Shown here one piece after another: positions 5,699 to 9,152 of a stretch of DNA of 9,152 bases. The notes beneath the pieces were generated by a model. It had not been told where the DNA came from and did not search any database. It was given only the letters and a program-made list of their open reading frames with translations. Origin of the DNA: an uncultured Leptotrichia sp. (lineage in GTDB: Bacteria > Fusobacteriota > Fusobacteriia > Fusobacteriales > Leptotrichiaceae); NCBI GenBank assembly GCA_938017765.1, contig CALIJH010000168.1, forward strand, positions 1 through 9,152, given 5' to 3'. Position numbers and translations under genes: made by a program. The number at the start of each line of letters is the position of its first letter. The stretch's first letter is position 1.

Positions 5699-6718
5699 TT
5701 GAAAAAGATATTATTAATTTTAATGATAAGTACAAGTATACTAAGTTTCGGTATATTTGATAAAATAAAATCGGAAATAAAGCTGAAAGAAGAAGAAACA
5801 CCGAGATTTAAGGAAGTAAAAGTCATCATAAACGGAGAGGAGAAATCAAGAAAAGTAATTCCCGGAAGATATGAAATAAAACTGTTTGAAGTGAGCTATC
5901 CCACTGACATATTTGGGAAAAATAATTTTTATAATGAATTTAACAGAGTATTGGGAAAAATTGATAAAAACAAAAAATACTCCCTATTATTGGAAAAATG
6001 TTTTTATGACGACATGCAGAAAATAAAAACCGATGAAATGTCCGAAGAGGAAAAAGTACTGGAATTACCTGCTTCTTCCCTTGACGGATATAATATACAG
6101 GAGCTGACTCAGCTTTCGAAAGGTATGAATACAAGCCAGTATGCAGGGACAGATCAGGAATTTTTAAACAGACAGGTGTATGTACTTTACAGACTGCTGG
6201 ATAGAAAAGGTTTTAATCCTGATAATGTGTATTCGGAACTGGATAAAGAATTTCTTGTTGCTGAATTGAAAGAAAAAAGGAAAGATATTGTAAAAAATTT
6301 TGAAACTTCCAAAATTGAATATTTTGTCAAAGAAAGTTATGACAACATAGATTTTAAAAAATTTCAGGATGATTCTGTCTATAAATTTGATAGGGATATT
6401 ATAATTTCGGAAAAAATAGAAGATCAGGCTTTATTGCCTGAAATAAAGAAAAATCTGTACTTGGTTAATTTTCCTCCTGATATAATTAAAGATTTGGAAA
6501 AAAATAAACTGAAATTAAAAAGGGAAATTTTATTACTTGAAAATAATCAATTTCACGGATATACTTATAATGAAAATAATACCGTTGTTTTTATTGGAGG
6601 TAAAAAAGCAAAATATTATTACAATGATTATAAAATAAATGTAGTGCTTAAAAAAATAAATATTCTGGAATTATTAAAGACAAATTCCAATTACTATGTA
6701 TCTGATTTTTTTAATTAG
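5699..6718 (+). CDS. Secreted protein of unknown function
   Basis: I do not recognise this 339-residue protein. It starts at TTG 5699, supported by an ideal ribosome binding site. The N-terminus (MKKILLILMISTSILSFG) is a typical Sec signal peptide, likely cleaved shortly after the SFG, with no lipobox cysteine. The mature part is highly charged, rich in Lys, Glu, Asp, Asn and Tyr, with a single cysteine (EKCFYDD). The first section looks beta-rich (KEVKVIINGEEKSRKVIPGRYEIKLFEVSYP), the middle looks mainly helical, and the end is beta-like with many Tyr and Asn. No transmembrane segment follows the signal, so a periplasmic or surface location is expected. It begins 79 bases after uvrC with no clear promoter or strong terminator between, so read-through is possible. 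It ends 115 bases before the importer ATPase. Its composition and length do not suggest the BmpA-type binding protein of that importer. Confidence 0.8.
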   Translation: MKKILLILMISTSILSFGIFDKIKSEIKLKEEETPRFKEVKVIINGEEKSRKVIPGRYEIKLFEVSYPTDIFGKNNFYNEFNRVLGKIDKNKKYSLLLEKCFYDDMQKIKTDEMSEEEKVLELPASSLDGYNIQELTQLSKGMNTSQYAGTDQEFLNRQVYVLYRLLDRKGFNPDNVYSELDKEFLVAELKEKRKDIVKNFETSKIEYFVKESYDNIDFKKFQDDSVYKFDRDIIISEKIEDQALLPEIKKNLYLVNFPPDIIKDLEKNKLKLKREILLLENNQFHGYTYNENNTVVFIGGKKAKYYYNDYKINVVLKKINILELLKTNSNYYVSDFFN

Positions 6719-6727
6719 AATAATTAT

Positions 6728-6749
6728 TGATTAGAACATCGTTTAATCA
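6728..6749. repeat. Small inverted repeat after the secreted-protein gene
   Basis: TGATTA (6728-6733) and TAATCA (6744-6749) pair around a ten-base spacer containing GAACAT. It begins ten bases after the stop codon of the upstream gene and is not followed by a T-run, so it is a poor terminator. The GAACAT core recurs in altered form in the second dyad at 6769-6788. Confidence 0.3.
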
Positions 6750-6759
6750 GAATATCAAT

Positions 6760-6789
6760 TTGAAATATTATTAATTCGAACATTAATAT
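6760..6789 (+). promoter_or_regulatory. Possible promoter of the nucleoside importer operon, with internal dyad
   Basis: TTGAAA at 6760-6765 and TAATAT at 6784-6789 are 18 bases apart. The -10 matches consensus at only four of six positions, so this is a moderate candidate. A dyad with arms TATTAAT (6769-6775) and ATTAATA (6782-6788) around TCGAAC fills the spacer and overlaps the -10, a natural place for a repressor. The centre loosely resembles the PurR box of Bacillus (core CCGAAC), which would fit a nucleoside transporter, but no PurR is shown to exist here. Confidence 0.35.
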
Positions 6790-6833
6790 AGATGACATTG
6801 AAAAACAGTTTTAAAATTTAAGTAGGAGGAAAT

Positions 6834-8354
6834 ATGAGTGACTATATTTTAGAAATGAAGAACATAAGAAAAGAATTTTTAGGCGGGAAAATAGTCGCTA
6901 ATGATGATATTACCCTGAAAATAAAAAAGGGTGAGATTCATGCCATTGTAGGAGAAAACGGAGCAGGGAAATCCACACTTATGAAAATACTGAACGGTCT
7001 TTATTCACCTACATCGGGAGAGATTTATTATAAAGGTAAAAAAACCGATATAACAAGTCCTTCTGTAGCCGCAAATTTAGGGATAGGAATGGTTTATCAA
7101 CATTTCATGCTCGTGGAACCTTTGACTGTTGCGGAAAATATGGTACTGGGCTTTGAGCCTGTAAAAAATGGAGTGCTTTTTGATTTGAATACGGCGAGAA
7201 AACAGGTAATGGAAGTGTCCCAGAAATATAATCTGAATATCAATCCCAATGCCAAAGTATCAGAATTGTCTGTCGGAATACAACAAAGAATAGAAATATT
7301 AAAGATATTGTTCAAAGGAGCGGAGCTTCTTATATTTGATGAGCCAAGTGCAGTATTGACACCGCAGGAAGTCATAGAGTTGTATGCTATAATGAGAAAT
7401 CTTGTAAAAGAAGGAAAAACAATAATATTCATAACTCACAAATTACATGAAGTTCTTGAGTTATCGGATAATATAACTGTCATCAGAAAAGGGAAAGACG
7501 TAGGGAATCTGAAAACATCAGAAGCCACAAAAGAGAAAATAGCAAATATGATGGTAGGAAGAGTAGTTCTTTTTGAAGTGAAAAAACCTGATGTGAAATT
7601 GGGAGAAACAGCAGTAAAAGTAAACGATATGACAGTCAGAGGAGAAAACGGGATAGAAAAAGTGAAAGATGTTTCTTTTGAAATAAGAGAAGGAGAAGTT
7701 TTAGGAATTGCAGGAGTGGAAGGCAATGGGCAGACAGAACTGATAGAAGCCCTCGCAGGTCTTAGAAAAGTCGAAAGCGGAGCATATTCTATTTTAGGAG
7801 AAAATCTTGAAAATAAAACTCCTAAGACAGTAAAAGAAAAAGGGCTGTCACATATACCCGAAGATAGACATAAAAGAGCTACTATTGATGATTTTACCAT
7901 AGAAGAAAATATGGCTCTGGGATTACAGGAAACATACAAAAAAGGTCTGTTAATGGATTATTCGCAAATTGAAAAGAAAACAAAAGAAAATATGGAAAAA
8001 TATGATATCAGACCTTTAGACGGAAAAATTAAATTTGGAGGGCTTTCAGGAGGAAATCAGCAGAAAGTAGTAGTGGCAAGGGAACTGGAAAAAGAAAACA
8101 AATTTATAATAGCGGCTCAGCCTACAAGAGGAGTGGACATAGGGGCTATTGAAATGATACATAACACAATCTTAAATGAAAAAACAAAGAAAAAAGCTAT
8201 ACTCCTCGTTTCTGCCGAACTTTCGGAAATAATGGCGTTGAGCGACAGAATAGCGGTTATGTATTCGGGAAAAATTGTTGGAATGCTTGATAGAAAAGAC
8301 GCGACAATGGAAAAATTAGGTATATTAATGGCAGGAGGAAAATTAGATGACTAA
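6834..8354 (+). CDS. nupO: Nucleoside-type ABC importer, double ATPase subunit
   Basis: This cytoplasmic subunit powers an importer of the BmpA/Nup family, which takes up nucleosides; the substrate is inferred from family. The 506 residues form two ABC domains. Domain 1 has Walker A GENGAGKST (40-48), Q-loop Gln89, signature LSVGIQQ (145-151), Walker B LLIFDE (165-170) and switch His202. Domain 2 has a degenerate Walker A, GVEGNGQTEL (294-303), signature LSGGNQQ (404-410) and AAQPTRGVD (427-435) in place of the Walker B DEP. Ala and Gln at 428-429 replace the catalytic acids, and SAEL replaces the switch His. This asymmetry is usual for the family, not damage. AGGAGG at 6824-6829 precedes ATG 6834. 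The stop overlaps the start of the permease by eight bases. No BmpA lipoprotein gene lies upstream; it may be downstream or elsewhere. A sugar transporter is less likely given the AAQP motif. Confidence 0.92.
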   Translation: MSDYILEMKNIRKEFLGGKIVANDDITLKIKKGEIHAIVGENGAGKSTLMKILNGLYSPTSGEIYYKGKKTDITSPSVAANLGIGMVYQHFMLVEPLTVAENMVLGFEPVKNGVLFDLNTARKQVMEVSQKYNLNINPNAKVSELSVGIQQRIEILKILFKGAELLIFDEPSAVLTPQEVIELYAIMRNLVKEGKTIIFITHKLHEVLELSDNITVIRKGKDVGNLKTSEATKEKIANMMVGRVVLFEVKKPDVKLGETAVKVNDMTVRGENGIEKVKDVSFEIREGEVLGIAGVEGNGQTELIEALAGLRKVESGAYSILGENLENKTPKTVKEKGLSHIPEDRHKRATIDDFTIEENMALGLQETYKKGLLMDYSQIEKKTKENMEKYDIRPLDGKIKFGGLSGGNQQKVVVARELEKENKFIIAAQPTRGVDIGAIEMIHNTILNEKTKKKAILLVSAELSEIMALSDRIAVMYSGKIVGMLDRKDATMEKLGILMAGGKLDD

Positions 8355-9152
8355 GAAGTTAAAAGAATTCTTACCGTCAATAATAGCGGTTCTTATTGCT
8401 TTGACTATCGGTGGAATAATAATGATAACAAAAGGGGTAAATCCTATACTTGCTTATTCGGATATGGCAAAAGCGGCATTCTACAGAAGTTCGCCTAAAG
8501 CTCCTTTTATGGGAGGACTTGCAAAAACTTTGTTTACATCAACTCCCCTTATATTTTCAGCTCTTGCGGCAATGGTTGCCTTTAAAGCAGGATTGTTTAA
8601 TATAGGAGCACAGGGACAAATGATAGCCGGAGGACTTGCGGCAACATTTTGGGCAGTAACATTTAGAAATTATGTTATAGGTAATCTGCTTATAGTTCTT
8701 ATTGTTGCAATGATAGCAGGATTTTTATGGGCAGGACTTGCAGGTTATCTGAAGTCAAAATTTGGTGTAAATGAAGTAATCAGTACAATTATGCTGAACT
8801 ATATAATTATTGAATTTCAGAATTTTGTTCTGAATGGCCCTTTAAAAGATGCTAAAGCGGGAAATACACAATCAGAAAAGATATTCGATGGAGCAAAACT
8901 TCCTACTCTTTTCTTTAAAATTACTAAGCAGCGTTTAAATCTTGGATTTGTTATTGTAGTTATTTTAGTAATAGCGATTTACCTTTTCTTTAAATATTTT
9001 AGAACAGGTTATGACATAAAGGCTGTAGGAAATAGTGAAACTGTTGCGGAAAATGCAGGAATCAGTCCTAAGAAAATGATGTTTCTTGCAATGGGACTGG
9101 CAGGAATATGTGCCGGTCTAGGTGGAGCTGAAAGAGTTTTAGGAGGATCAGC
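8347..9152 (+). CDS. nupP: Nucleoside-type ABC importer, permease subunit (partial)
   Basis: This frame opens at ATG 8347 and runs off the window with no stop, giving 268 visible residues. It overlaps the last eight bases of the ATPase gene, and AGGAGG at 8333-8338 inside that gene lies eight bases before the ATG, so the two are probably translationally coupled. The protein is strongly hydrophobic with many predicted membrane segments, starting with residues of about 9-28. Family motifs of the BPD_transp_2 permeases are visible: AFKAGLFNIGAQGQMIAGG, GYLKSKFGVNEVISTIMLNYI and the cytoplasmic loop GYDIKAVGNSETVAENAGI, which probably contacts the ATPase. The first of two permeases usually occupies this position in Nup/BmpA operons; the second would be expected after the window. 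The product sits in the inner membrane and forms half of the substrate channel. Confidence 0.93.
   Translation, partial: MTKKLKEFLPSIIAVLIALTIGGIIMITKGVNPILAYSDMAKAAFYRSSPKAPFMGGLAKTLFTSTPLIFSALAAMVAFKAGLFNIGAQGQMIAGGLAATFWAVTFRNYVIGNLLIVLIVAMIAGFLWAGLAGYLKSKFGVNEVISTIMLNYIIIEFQNFVLNGPLKDAKAGNTQSEKIFDGAKLPTLFFKITKQRLNLGFVIVVILVIAIYLFFKYFRTGYDIKAVGNSETVAENAGISPKKMMFLAMGLAGICAGLGGAERVLGGS

Noticed and set aside
5430..6134. Minus-strand ORFs opposite uvrC and the secreted-protein gene
   Set aside because: They are antisense to well supported plus-strand genes and have no recognisable domain. The hydrophobic look of the first reflects reversed Lys and Glu codons.
7097..7939. Two long minus-strand ORFs opposite the importer ATPase
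   Set aside because: They are antisense shadows of a certain gene, rich in Ser, Phe and Ile as expected from reversed AT-rich coding DNA, with no ribosome binding site support.

Overview
The window is about 9.15 kb of AT-rich chromosomal DNA. Two 114-base stretches of one gene counted by hand are 31% and 25% G+C. Arginine is mostly AGA, Shine-Dalgarno sites are strong AGGAGG types, and intergenic regions are very AT-rich. The protein flavour and the gene set (rarA, rapZ-uvrC, a BmpA-type nucleoside ABC importer) suggest a member of the Fusobacteria, perhaps Leptotrichiaceae. This is inference from style, not a database match. No phage, transposon, CRISPR, tRNA or rRNA gene is visible.

Layout: (1) 3-500 is the 3' end of an integral membrane protein of unknown function. 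(2) 512-577 is an inverted repeat whose loop carries an extended -10 promoter driving rarA. (3) 634-1879 is rarA (mgsA), encoding a replication-linked AAA+ ATPase. It is broken by a +1 frameshift at the left edge of a 114-base patch of about 54% G+C that encodes Walker B and sensor 1. (4) 2111-2620, minus strand, is a small membrane-anchored or secreted protein resembling DUF1439. (5) 2621-2931 is a divergent intergenic region with an extended -10 promoter overlapped by an 18-bp dyad. (6) 2932-5619 is rapZ-uvrC, a tight two-gene unit. (7) 5699-6718 is an unrecognised secreted protein with a TTG start. (8) 6834-9152 is the start of a nucleoside-type ABC importer operon: a double-domain ATPase and the first permease, overlapping by 8 bases and running off the window.

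Functionally the window holds DNA repair and replication maintenance (rarA, uvrC), a nucleotide-binding regulatory adaptor (rapZ), and nucleoside uptake (ABC importer). UvrC, RapZ and both transporter proteins look complete in their key motifs as far as they are visible. The clearest anomaly is the mosaic, frameshifted rarA. Its Walker B strand is encoded twice in tandem in two reading frames, next to a run of eight T. It could be a real recombination scar, a slippage-rescued gene or an assembly chimera. Three candidate promoters carry or sit beside inverted repeats, which suggests local regulation, but no regulator can be named from sequence alone.
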